A stretch of DNA of 39,662 bases from Treponema sp. UBA3649. Lineage in GTDB: Bacteria; Spirochaetota; Spirochaetia; Treponematales; Treponemataceae. A program made the position numbers and the translations under genes. Positions within the stretch are counted from its first letter, which is position 1. The number at the start of each line of letters is the position of its first letter. Under the pieces are notes generated by a model. That model did not search any database and was not told the origin of the DNA. It saw nothing but the letters and a program-made list of their open reading frames with translations. Location of the stretch: contig DFKI01000099.1 in NCBI GenBank assembly GCA_002373325.1, forward strand, positions 1 to 39,662, in the 5' to 3' direction. Positions 22,612 to 29,810 of this stretch are shown in pieces.

Positions 22612-25173
22612 ATGGATACGATTGACGAGATGGACGGCTTTACGCTTGGAAATGAATCTCCGAGTGATGGCTTTACCTTGGGCAACGAAAATCCCTCAGA
22701 AAAAAATGATGCTGAAGGATTCTCTCTCGGCCTTGAAATTCCAACCGTGGGTTCATCCCGAACTTTGACTCAGGATTTGAATCAGAACTTTGGTTTTGAT
22801 TCTTTGTCCGATGAGGAGCGGTACTCTGATCTCTCGGTTCCATTGGACATTGAGAAAATTGAGACCCTTGTTTTTGGCGGCGACTGTGAGAATGTGGATT
22901 CAGTTGATCAGGTGATTTTGAATTTTCTGAACACGAATACTGCATGCTACAGAATTGTTGGACTTGAACCGTTTGAGGATCCTGCTGATTTTGAAACCTT
23001 CGAGAAAAAAATTCTTGCGTGGAAAAATCAGTGGATTCGAAGTGCGGAAAACGAATGGGGAAAAACAAAGGCATCCCGACTGGAATCTTTGACGAAGGCC
23101 GTGAACACTCTCGTCTCAAAATTCAGAAATGAAAAAAGCTATCTCGGACTGAAAGCAATTCTTTCGGGGAATGTTTACGCAAGGTTTCGAACTCTGATTG
23201 AGTACAGGGCAAGGGACGGCAGAGTTTCTCTTGAGGATTTGGAATCGCTTCTTTCGGTTGCGGATGAGGCGGGACTTGTGCGGATGGACGGAAAAAAAAC
23301 AGTTCTGGATTTTATCCGGCAAACGGTGCTTGCTTTTGGCGCGACTGTGATTTCTGGGGATGAGGAATTTGTGACGTGCGTGGAAAAATCACCCAGGGAA
23401 AATCGCTTTGATACAGAAAGAAACCGGAAGAACCTTTTGAAAATTTTCCGGGAGATAAAATCTCTTGAGCAAAGAATTTATGGGGACAGTGCGTCTGAAA
23501 TTTCTGATTTGGAAACTGAGATGAAAACTTTGCTTGAGAGGGCCGGACTTTCTTTTCTTTCAAATGAGGCACTTTACGAGGAGGAATATTTTTTCCCGAA
23601 GAAGGGACACTCAAATTCCGTCGGACAAATTTCCGCGCTTGAATGGGCAGAATTAAGAATCGAGGCAGAAAAGAATTATCAGTTCAGCTCGTCACAATGG
23701 GATGCGTTTTGTGCTAAGCATGGAATTTCTGTGAAGCAGAGTTCTGAGAAAATGTCCCTTGGTCTCGGAAGTGACGGGAATATCGTGCTGGTTTCATCGG
23801 TCCGTGATTTTGTGGAGAATGCCCCGAAGTTCAAGGCAAAAGCTGTGTCCCGAATTTTTGAGGGTGATTTGGAATATTTTCTTTCGCGTCTTGGAGAGAC
23901 TGAGCTTTCAAAAAGTGTCCAGAAAATCAGGAAGGATTTCATCGCGGCGCAGGACGAGGGATTTGAATGTGTGCTGAATCTTCTTGAGCCGGATCGTGCG
24001 TTCGAATTGTCTCCCGGAAAAAAAGCGTTTTCACCAGAGGAGATTGCCCGTCTTTTGGAAGAAAATCTGGATGAGCTTTGTGCTGATTTTTCATTGCTTC
24101 CGTTCAGAAAAATTTTATCCTGGCTTGAAACTCACAATTGGAATGAGACAGCCGGCAAGGTAAAGTATGCGATAAGGACTTTGGGCGACGGTGAAAAAAC
24201 AGATTTCATTTATGCGGTGATTATCGCTCTTGATGACGGGCCTTTGATTTTGGATGGAAAAGAATTCAGAATGCCGAAGGAAGTTTATTCCATAACGGAT
24301 CCAGTGAAGGCTGCAAAACTTATCTCTGGAAAAAATGAGAGCAGGTTACGCGCGTGGATTGCAATGCAATTTCCGTCTGCCCTTGAAAAAATCTGTGCGT
24401 GGATTAAAAAAAATAAATCGCATGAGGATTATCCTTTTGTTCGTGTGGACGGAGGTTCCTTCACTTTTGATTCCGGCAATGTGTCGGGAAAAATTAAGAT
24501 CGGAAATCTTGAGGTCGCGGTTTTTCCTGTGACGCAAAAACTTTTTGAGGAAGTGATGTCCTACAATCCGTCGCATTTTAAGGTCGAAACGAAACCTGTG
24601 GATTCCGTGAGCTGGTACGAGGCCGTGAAATTTTGCAATATGCTGAGTTTGAAAAAAGGTCTTGAGTGCTGCTACATCATTCGTGGAAAAACAAATCCTG
24701 CGTTTTGGGGAGATGCGCCAAATTCTGAGGATAAAATTTGGGATGCGCTGATTGAGGAAAGGGACTGCGGAGGATACAGACTTTTGACCGAGGCGGAGTG
24801 GCTTTACCTTGCGACATCAAAGGGAACTTCATCCGACGTGTATGCGGGAAGCTGTCAGATTGAGGAGGTTGCGTGGTTCAACAAAAACAGCGGAGGAACT
24901 TCTCAGCGCGTGGGAAAGAAAAAGGCCAATCAACTCGGAATCTATGATTTGTGCGGTAACGTCCGTGAGTGGTGCTGGGATTGGTTTTGTCAATTTGACT
25001 CTCCGTCTTTACTCTGCAACGGTGGACCTGAGTCGAGCGAAATGGGCTACAGGGTGACAAAGGGCGGAAGCTGGAAAAACATTGAGTCAAACTGTGCCGT
25101 AAAATATCGTAACGGTCAAGTCCCTTACAAAAAAGCGGATAACGTGGGATTCAGGGTCGCAAGGTCGATTTGA
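22612..25173 (+). CDS. large protein with C-terminal SUMF1/FGE-like domain
   Basis: 853 residues. Residues 8-42 carry three copies of a short motif (DGFTLGNE, DGFTLGNE, EGFSLGLE) that matches the C-terminal tail of the Hsp70 just upstream. A mainly helical region without recognised domain spans about 60-600. Residues about 604-853 are a SUMF1-type (formylglycine-generating enzyme-like) domain: FPVTQKLFEEVMSYNPSHFK, VSWYEAVKFCNMLS, YRLLTEAEWLYLA, GNVREWCWDW and a final VGFRVARS. The usual two-Cys active site is not evident (only one Cys in the GGSWKNIESNCAVKYRNG block), so enzymatic activity is doubtful; many bacterial SUMF1 domains act as binding modules. It is the last gene of the operon. 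No signal peptide is seen. Confidence 0.85.
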   Translation: MDTIDEMDGFTLGNESPSDGFTLGNENPSEKNDAEGFSLGLEIPTVGSSRTLTQDLNQNFGFDSLSDEERYSDLSVPLDIEKIETLVFGGDCENVDSVDQVILNFLNTNTACYRIVGLEPFEDPADFETFEKKILAWKNQWIRSAENEWGKTKASRLESLTKAVNTLVSKFRNEKSYLGLKAILSGNVYARFRTLIEYRARDGRVSLEDLESLLSVADEAGLVRMDGKKTVLDFIRQTVLAFGATVISGDEEFVTCVEKSPRENRFDTERNRKNLLKIFREIKSLEQRIYGDSASEISDLETEMKTLLERAGLSFLSNEALYEEEYFFPKKGHSNSVGQISALEWAELRIEAEKNYQFSSSQWDAFCAKHGISVKQSSEKMSLGLGSDGNIVLVSSVRDFVENAPKFKAKAVSRIFEGDLEYFLSRLGETELSKSVQKIRKDFIAAQDEGFECVLNLLEPDRAFELSPGKKAFSPEEIARLLEENLDELCADFSLLPFRKILSWLETHNWNETAGKVKYAIRTLGDGEKTDFIYAVIIALDDGPLILDGKEFRMPKEVYSITDPVKAAKLISGKNESRLRAWIAMQFPSALEKICAWIKKNKSHEDYPFVRVDGGSFTFDSGNVSGKIKIGNLEVAVFPVTQKLFEEVMSYNPSHFKVETKPVDSVSWYEAVKFCNMLSLKKGLECCYIIRGKTNPAFWGDAPNSEDKIWDALIEERDCGGYRLLTEAEWLYLATSKGTSSDVYAGSCQIEEVAWFNKNSGGTSQRVGKKKANQLGIYDLCGNVREWCWDWFCQFDSPSLLCNGGPESSEMGYRVTKGGSWKNIESNCAVKYRNGQVPYKKADNVGFRVARSI

Positions 25174-25190
25174 AAACGGTGCCTGAAATT

Positions 25191-25997
25191 TTAAACCAAG
25201 GATCTTGCAAGTCTTAATCCGAGAAAGGGATATTTTCCGTACTCGCTGTGTCCCCTGCTTTTTTCTCTGCAATAAGAAGCTGCGTTGTTCCATCCACCGC
25301 CTCTCCGCACATGTCCGCTTCCAAATTTCGGTCCCAAAGGATTTTCCTGTGATGCGACGGGATATTCGCTGAACCAGTCCCAGCACCATTCCCACACATT
25401 TCCAAGCATGTCGTAAAGTCCGAATGGCCCCGGGGATTTTTTCATAACTTCATGAGTTGCTCCCCCGCTGTTTTCTGCATACCAGGCACACTCGTAAAGA
25501 GGCGTTGTTTCCGAAATCCCTTTTCCGTTTTCTCCTCCCATAGCCGCGTATTCCCATTCTGCTTCGGTGGGCAATCTGTAGCCGTCCGCATCTTTTTTCA
25601 TTTCTACGGAATCCCAGGATGAATCTTGAACCCGGGGGATTTTGCCCCAATCTTCCGGATTCGCACTTCCACTTATGGAATACACTGCTTCAAGACCGGA
25701 TGAAATGCTCAGCTTGTTGCAATAGGCGATGGCAGCGTACCAGCTCACATTTTCCACGGGAAATCTTTCGCCTGGGTTTTGACTCGGATTTTTTCCTGTA
25801 AGCGATGACCATTCAAGCTGCGTAAGAGGATGAGCACAGAGGAGAAAAGAGTCGATTTTTACACTGTGGACCGGAGATTCGGATTCTTCAAAATCTTCTG
25901 AGCCCATCACAAACTTTCCGCCGGGGATTTCAATCATTGTGCCCAGTTCCGGAGCCTTTTTTATTTCAACCTTGTGCTTTCTTTCCAGATTTATCAT
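25191..25997 (-). CDS. stand-alone SUMF1/FGE-like protein
   Basis: 268 residues from the ATG at 25997, which has AAGGAAGGA in front; an ATG at 26024 in frame abuts the T-run of the tRNA terminator and has no ribosome site. Nearly all of it is a SUMF1 domain: MIEIPGGKFVMGSED, HPLTQLEWSSLTGKNPSQ, VENVSWYAAIAYCNKLS, YRLPTEAEWEYAA, GNVWEWCWDWFSEY and GLRLARSL at the end. The block RRGGGWNNAASYCREKSRG has one Cys rather than two, so formylglycine generation is unlikely. It faces the operon's terminal SUMF1 gene with only 17 bp between their stops, and the two domains share spacing and wording, which suggests duplication. No signal peptide. Confidence 0.85.
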   Translation of the reverse strand: MINLERKHKVEIKKAPELGTMIEIPGGKFVMGSEDFEESESPVHSVKIDSFLLCAHPLTQLEWSSLTGKNPSQNPGERFPVENVSWYAAIAYCNKLSISSGLEAVYSISGSANPEDWGKIPRVQDSSWDSVEMKKDADGYRLPTEAEWEYAAMGGENGKGISETTPLYECAWYAENSGGATHEVMKKSPGPFGLYDMLGNVWEWCWDWFSEYPVASQENPLGPKFGSGHVRRGGGWNNAASYCREKSRGHSEYGKYPFLGLRLARSLV

Positions 25998-26024
25998 CTT
26001 TCCTTCCTTGCAGGATTTTTCCAT

Positions 26025-26056
26025 AAAAAAAGCAGCCTCCGAAAAATGGAAGCTGC
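26025..26056 (-). terminator. rho-independent terminator of tRNA-Pro
   Basis: On the minus strand a stem GCAGCTTCC / GGAGGCTGC (one mismatch or G-U) with a 7-base loop is followed by seven T. It starts 8 bp downstream of the tRNA and ends at the edge of the SUMF1 gene's upstream region. Confidence 0.85.
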
Positions 26057-26063
26057 CTTAAAG

Positions 26064-26137
26064 TCGGGCTAACCGAATTCGAATCGGTGACCCCAAGTCC
26101 CCCAGACTTGTACGCTAACCAGCTGCGCTATAGCCCG
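26064..26137 (-). tRNA. tRNA-Pro (anticodon GGG)
   Basis: A full cloverleaf can be drawn on the minus strand: acceptor CGGGCTA/TAGCCCG with discriminator A, D-arm GCGCAGCTGGTTAGC, anticodon stem CAAGT/ACTTG around the loop CTGGGGG (anticodon GGG, reading CCC/CCU), variable loop GGGTC region and a T-arm with GATTCGAATTC. The 3' CCA is not encoded. It has its own promoter and terminator. Confidence 0.92.
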
Positions 26138-26186
26138 ATGTCTCAGAAATTTCATCCGTCCGGATTGAAATCCCTTCAATGAATCT

Positions 26187-26215
26187 ACTATAGCACTTTT
26201 TAGCGAATGATTCAA
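26187..26215 (-). promoter_or_regulatory. tRNA-Pro promoter
   Basis: Minus strand TTGAAT (26210-26215), 17-bp spacer, TATAGT (26187-26192). Transcription would start near 26180, about 43 bases before the mature tRNA. The interval 26216-26277 shows nothing else. Confidence 0.7.
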
Positions 26216-26277
26216 GTGGTTTTAGTGGATTTTAGACTAAAAATTTATTGGGCCGTTCAAGCCGATTTTTGAATTTT

Positions 26278-27207
26278 TCAGACATCTCCTGGTTCAACGG
26301 AAAATTTTTCGAGCACCATCTCTGGGTAATACGAAAGTTTTGCGCGTCTTAATCCCTCAATGCCCAAATCTTCCTCACGGTTAATGAATTCGGTCGTCAC
26401 GCTTTTTGAAAACTCATTGTTGATTACGGCATAGGCTCCGTCCTTTGCATAGGATGATATGGATTTTTCAAAATGCACGTCGCTTACATTCAGGCTCAAA
26501 ATGCTTGAGATGCAAAATGCAACGGGATTTCCTTCCGCAAAAAGAAGACCTCCGCTCATGCCGCATATTTTTGAAAAGAGCGAAAAATTTTCCAGCGCAA
26601 AAAAGATGATTTCTTTTTCAACCTGCAAGTCAGAGACTGTTCCGTTTGATTTTGCGTCTTCCAGATTTTCGTCCAGCCATTTTTCCTCAATCTCCCGGAC
26701 CGAGGAAAGATTTTTTTCCGACAGAAGCTCAAAATGAAAATCGGGGAATTTGTTTTGGAACTGGTGGATATGATTTCTCTTTCTGCTCAATTTTTTCCCG
26801 GCAAGATTCGAGAGATTTTCCGTGCGATAAATATAATCCCCAGATTCCGGCGTGAAAGTGACTTTTGCCGACGGGAAGATTTCAAGAAGTCTGTCCTTTT
26901 CAGAAAGAGTAATGTTTGAGAATGAGATTTCTTTTTCCGCTTGCTTTCCGTCTTTGACAATTTTTTGCACTGCGGATTTTATGTCGCTTGTGTTTCCGTC
27001 AATGGCATGGGGAAAACTGTAGTGTGTTTTTCTTTCATCAAAGAATTTTTCAAAAATCCATCCGTCGTCAACGGCAATCAGTGAGTGGAATTTTTTTTCA
27101 TACAGAACGGAATTCACCGCGCTGTAGTTGTTCGCAAAAAAATCTCCGCTCAAGGCACATTTTTGCAGTGACTCAAGATTGGAAAGTGAGGTGGGCATCC
27201 ATTCCAT
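26278..27207 (-). CDS. DUF2156 (phosphatidylglycerol lysyltransferase C-terminal-like) protein
   Basis: 309 residues, the usual length of stand-alone DUF2156 proteins. Diagnostic stretches are SGDYIYRTENLSNLAGKKLS, RKRNHIHQFQ and, near the end, FINREEDLGIEGLRRAKLSY YPEMVLEKF. The fold is a pair of GNAT-like domains, as in the catalytic part of MprF, which adds lysine or alanine from tRNA to phosphatidylglycerol. This protein lacks the membrane flippase part of MprF, so the acceptor is unknown and may be a soluble or membrane-surface molecule. A ribosome site AAGGA lies before the ATG. It follows the xylanase gene's region on the same strand, 49 bp from that gene's stop, but no functional link is evident. 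Confidence 0.85.
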   Translation of the reverse strand: MEWMPTSLSNLESLQKCALSGDFFANNYSAVNSVLYEKKFHSLIAVDDGWIFEKFFDERKTHYSFPHAIDGNTSDIKSAVQKIVKDGKQAEKEISFSNITLSEKDRLLEIFPSAKVTFTPESGDYIYRTENLSNLAGKKLSRKRNHIHQFQNKFPDFHFELLSEKNLSSVREIEEKWLDENLEDAKSNGTVSDLQVEKEIIFFALENFSLFSKICGMSGGLLFAEGNPVAFCISSILSLNVSDVHFEKSISSYAKDGAYAVINNEFSKSVTTEFINREEDLGIEGLRRAKLSYYPEMVLEKFSVEPGDV

Positions 27208-27256
27208 AGAATATCCTTCTGGCTACAGGTTTTCTCTCCATGCAAGCAAGTGACAA

Positions 27257-28285
27257 TCAGCGTTTCTTTTTAAGTTCCTCAAACATCGCGTTGTAAAGCG
27301 GCTTTGGTTTCAAATCTTTGTCGAACGGAAGGGCCTCACCTTTTCCCGGGAATGTGGCCGGAACCCAACTGTGCTTGTCGGTGAATCCCCAGATGATGAA
27401 ACTTTTTACGTTGGGCATTTCCTTTGCAAGCTTGATGAGTGAAACATAAATGTCCTCTTGCTTTTGTCTGTGGTTCTCAGCGTCGCTAACCGGGATGCGG
27501 ACATCAACCTCACTGAAACTGATTTCGATGCCAAGGTCTGCGTAACGCTGTATGTTGCTCCTGATTGCGGCCTCATTATAATCGTAGCTCGTGTCAAGGT
27601 GAAGCTGCATTCCAACTCCGTCAATGGGTACTCCGCGAGCCTTGAAATCTTTTACCAGATTGTACATTGCGTCCGCTTTTGGATCACCCATCGCTTCGTT
27701 GTTGTATTCGTTGAGATAGAGTTTTGCGTCGGGATCAACCTCGTGTGCTTTTCTCAATGCGTGCTCAAGATAATCAGGACCGATTGTTTTGAGCCACACA
27801 TTTTCCCGGAGAGAACCCTTGCCGTCATCCTGGAACATTTCGTTGACCACATCGTATTCCTGGATTTTTCCCTTGTAGCGCTCCATGATTGTCGTGATGT
27901 ATTCGTCCATCATTTCAATCGCCTCTTCCCTGGACATGGAGCTTGAAAGAAAAGGTGCGTTCTGCTGGTGCCAAAAAAGCGTGTGCCATTTTACGCGCAT
28001 TTTGTTTTCATCCGCGAATTTCAAAAGATTGTCTATGTCGGACCAGTTCCAGAATCTTTTGTTGGGATGCAGGTTCGCCATCTTCATCTGATTTTCATAA
28101 ACGATGATTGAGCAAAAATCCTTGATGATTGGAGAAGTCTCCTCGCTCGTCATGTCTCCCGGAGTGACTGCAATTCCTGTGTTGAATCCGTATGGTTTCG
28201 CCGCGTCTCGGAATGTCTTTTTTCCGCATGATGTCAGTCCCAAAAGAACGGGAAGCGCGATAAGGGCAAGTAAAAGTTTTTTCAT
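27257..28285 (-). CDS. lipoprotein endo-1,4-beta-xylanase, GH10
   Basis: 342 residues from the ATG at 28285 (AAGGAG in front); a longer in-frame start at 28375 would put 30 non-signal residues before the leader. A lipoprotein signal ends LGLTSC (Cys20). The rest is a single GH10 (beta/alpha)8 barrel: VKWHTLFWHQQNAP, acid/base Glu149 in EYDVVNEM, LYLNEYN, GMQLHL, nucleophile Glu259 in ISFSEVDVRI and WGFTDKHSW. The enzyme cleaves internal beta-1,4 links of xylan; as a lipoprotein it is held at a membrane, cell surface or periplasm, fitting a plant-fibre habitat. Tandem 14-bp repeats lie at its promoter. The neighbouring YesL-like gene may share the carbohydrate role. Confidence 0.93.
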   Translation of the reverse strand: MKKLLLALIALPVLLGLTSCGKKTFRDAAKPYGFNTGIAVTPGDMTSEETSPIIKDFCSIIVYENQMKMANLHPNKRFWNWSDIDNLLKFADENKMRVKWHTLFWHQQNAPFLSSSMSREEAIEMMDEYITTIMERYKGKIQEYDVVNEMFQDDGKGSLRENVWLKTIGPDYLEHALRKAHEVDPDAKLYLNEYNNEAMGDPKADAMYNLVKDFKARGVPIDGVGMQLHLDTSYDYNEAAIRSNIQRYADLGIEISFSEVDVRIPVSDAENHRQKQEDIYVSLIKLAKEMPNVKSFIIWGFTDKHSWVPATFPGKGEALPFDKDLKPKPLYNAMFEELKKKR

Positions 28286-28304
28286 AAAATCTCCTTTGGT
28301 TTTT

Positions 28305-28333
28305 AGTATATAATGGAACCCAAGATTGAATAA
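28305..28333 (-). promoter_or_regulatory. xylanase promoter, -35 within the repeat array
   Basis: On the minus strand TATACT (28305-28310) is a good -10 box. The -35 position 17 bp upstream (TTATTC, 28328-28333) is poor and falls inside the first 14-bp repeat. A weak -35 covered by repeats suggests control by an activator or repressor bound to them. Confidence 0.45.
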
Positions 28334-28378
28334 TCCAGATTGAACAATCCAGATTGAACAATCCTGATTGTTCAATCC
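28323..28378. repeat. 14-bp tandem repeats with an inverted copy
   Basis: Three direct copies of AGATTGAAYAATCC (28323-28336, 28337-28350, 28351-28364) are followed by an inverted copy, so that GATTGAACAATC (28352-28363) and GATTGTTCAATC (28366-28377) could form a 12-bp hairpin with a 2-base centre. The array sits between the xylanase promoter and the end of the YesL-like gene, overlapping that gene's stop. It could act as an operator array, a terminator-like hairpin or both. Confidence 0.85.
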
Positions 28379-29100
28379 TGAGAGTCAGGCTCCGTATCGT
28401 TTTCTGACTCAGATTTTGCAGCGTCGATTTTTGACTGGAGTTTTTCCATGTACTCCCGTCCCTCTTCTTTCGCTTTTTCCATTGCGGCTGCGTTTTTATT
28501 TTTCTCATCGTTTGTCGAAAAGATTTTTTTTGCTGTCCCTGCCACACTGTAAATGAGAACGGCGGGTCCAATCAGCACGAGGAAGATGAGCGTGTGGGAG
28601 TTCCATAAAAGCACTCCGATTTCCAAAAAAAGGATGAGCACGAGAAAAAGGGTTCTTCCAAGATAGGACATGCTCAAAAGAAAGGAATTTTTTATGTGAA
28701 GGAAAAACTTGTTCTCATAGCGGGCTGAAAGCGGGTAGGCATAGATTAATGAAAATGCGACGAGCACAAAAGCCACGATGCTTGCCACAATTACCGGGAT
28801 GCCGGGGTCGTTTTTCAGAATCTGCACGTCAAGGTAAAATCCGTAGATTGCGACCAGGGTAATCAGCCACAGAAGGGTTCCCTGCTTCCAATTTTCCTTG
28901 AAGCTTTTCCAAAAATCCTTGAAGATGTAGCCCTCTTTGTTTTCGAGTATTTTGAAGACGACCGAATAAGCTGCGACGGTGGATGCCCCGAGTGTAATCA
29001 AAGGCAGACTGAATAAAATCCAGAGAAAATTCAAAAGGATGACATTTGCAAAAAAACTGAGACCCTTGTAGAGTCTGCTTTCCGGACTGAACAACGACAT
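28372..29100 (-). CDS. YesL-like (DUF624) membrane protein
   Basis: 242 residues from the ATG at 29100. The N-terminal ANVILLNFLWILFSLPLITL GASTVAAY and the later SFLLSMSYLGRT-like helix are typical of the YesL/DUF624 family: five or six membrane helices (about 18-40, 75-95, 105-130, 140-165 and 168-190), with a charged helical tail (about 195-242) unique to this copy. YesL proteins are commonly encoded next to polysaccharide-utilisation genes, which fits the xylanase alongside, but their function is unknown. An ATG at 29106 lies right against the -10 box, so it cannot be transcribed from that promoter; the ATG at 29100 falls at the expected transcription start, giving a leaderless mRNA. Confidence 0.75.
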   Translation of the reverse strand: MSLFSPESRLYKGLSFFANVILLNFLWILFSLPLITLGASTVAAYSVVFKILENKEGYIFKDFWKSFKENWKQGTLLWLITLVAIYGFYLDVQILKNDPGIPVIVASIVAFVLVAFSLIYAYPLSARYENKFFLHIKNSFLLSMSYLGRTLFLVLILFLEIGVLLWNSHTLIFLVLIGPAVLIYSVAGTAKKIFSTNDEKNKNAAAMEKAKEEGREYMEKLQSKIDAAKSESENDTEPDSQD

Positions 29101-29106
29101 GCACAT

Positions 29107-29135
29107 ACTATAGCATGAATGGGGATAAAATACAA
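29107..29135 (-). promoter_or_regulatory. leaderless promoter of the YesL-like gene
   Basis: Minus strand TTGTAT (29130-29135), 17-bp spacer and TATAGT (29107-29112). The transcription start expected 6-7 bases later coincides with the ATG at 29100. No ribosome-binding sequence is present upstream of either ATG. Confidence 0.6.
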
Positions 29136-29143
29136 TAATCCAC

Positions 29144-29542
29144 TCAGTATGGCGTATTTATTTCGTCACCGCTTTCTCCAATTCGGTATACTTCAAAGAT
29201 GTTTGGACCATACACAACGTCTGTGGTGTCATCAACAAATCTGTTTCCACTAACATTTTCTGTGTCTTGGATTATCAGTATGGGGTTATCCTCTGTTTCG
29301 TTGTAGATTCCTCCGCCCGCAATAGCTGAGTTTGAAGTTACCGAAGCCGTACCTGTGATGCGGACTTCTCCACCTTTCATACGAATTCCTCCGCCACATT
29401 CCCTAGTTGCACTGTTGTTCGAGATGGTTCCGCTTGTTGACGTGGGATTGGAGCTGGAAGGGTCGGAAAATGCTCCCGTGCAGGATAAAAAGCCGAGACA
29501 TATCAGGCAAATGAGGGGTAAAATCAGTTTATGAAAACGCAT
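29144..29542 (-). CDS. small lipoprotein with Pmp-like GGGI repeats
   Basis: 132 residues from the ATG at 29542, which has GGAGAAGG in front (an upstream in-frame ATG at 29572 lacks a leader-like start). Signal peptide with lipobox LGFLSC. After a Ser/Thr/Pro/Asn-rich linker come two units of the polymorphic-membrane-protein type: ISNNSATRECGGGIRMKGGE and VTSNSAIAGGGIYN. Such units are rungs of a right-handed beta-helix in much longer surface proteins; two rungs can hardly make a stable helix, so this may be the shortened remnant of a larger protein or of an assembled family gene. Treponemes carry many proteins with these repeats. Its function cannot be stated. Confidence 0.65.
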   Translation of the reverse strand: MRFHKLILPLICLICLGFLSCTGAFSDPSSSNPTSTSGTISNNSATRECGGGIRMKGGEVRITGTASVTSNSAIAGGGIYNETEDNPILIIQDTENVSGNRFVDDTTDVVYGPNIFEVYRIGESGDEINTPY

Positions 29543-29656
29543 ACCTTCTCCATAAAAAAATCTCTCATCCACCTGAAGTGTATCAAATCCCCGGCTCTTT
29601 TGTCAATCTTATGCCGAAATGTCCGGATGTCGAGTTTCCAAAACAACGTTAATGAG

Positions 29657-29703
29657 ATTGCCGTATCAAGTACGGTAATGACACAGAGTCAAGTACGGCA
29701 ATG
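29657..29703. repeat. 47-bp direct repeat, copy 1
   Basis: Begins ATTGCCGTATCAAGTACGG and contains near-palindromes (CCGTA...TACGG). It matches 29749-29795 with only a few differences near the middle and end. The flanks GAGATT...AATGAC fit the palindromic family also seen at 145-167 and 29711-29734. The gap 29543-29810 holds these repeats and no gene. Confidence 0.8.
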
Positions 29704-29710
29704 GTGTGTC

Positions 29711-29734
29711 ATTCCCGCGCACCGACGCGGGAAT
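29711..29734. repeat. palindromic element between the direct repeats
   Basis: ATTCCCGCG (29711-29719) and CGCGGGAAT (29726-29734) form a perfect 9-bp stem with a 6-base loop, within TCATT...AATCTCA flanks. Different core from its neighbours, same ends. Confidence 0.8.
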
Positions 29735-29748
29735 CTCATTTACTATGG

Positions 29749-29795
29749 ATTGCCGTATCAAGTACGGCAATGACACAGAGTCAAGTACAGTGATG
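29749..29795. repeat. 47-bp direct repeat, copy 2
   Basis: Second copy of the element at 29657, starting 92 bp later. Its first half is a complete palindrome ATTGCCGTA...TACGGCAAT. It ends 15 bp before the stop of the next minus-strand gene and may also work as that gene's transcription end, although there is no T-run. Confidence 0.8.
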
Positions 29796-29810
29796 ATGGG
29801 TAATCCTTGG

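Noticed and set aside
6677..25173. Reading the operon as a phage or prophage structural module because of the tubulin-like protein (PhuZ-type).
   Set aside because: No capsid, terminase, integrase or lysis genes, and the tubulin-like protein is far larger than PhuZ-type proteins.
28323..28378. Possible CRISPR array.
   Set aside because: Units are contiguous 14-bp repeats without spacers, and no cas genes are present.
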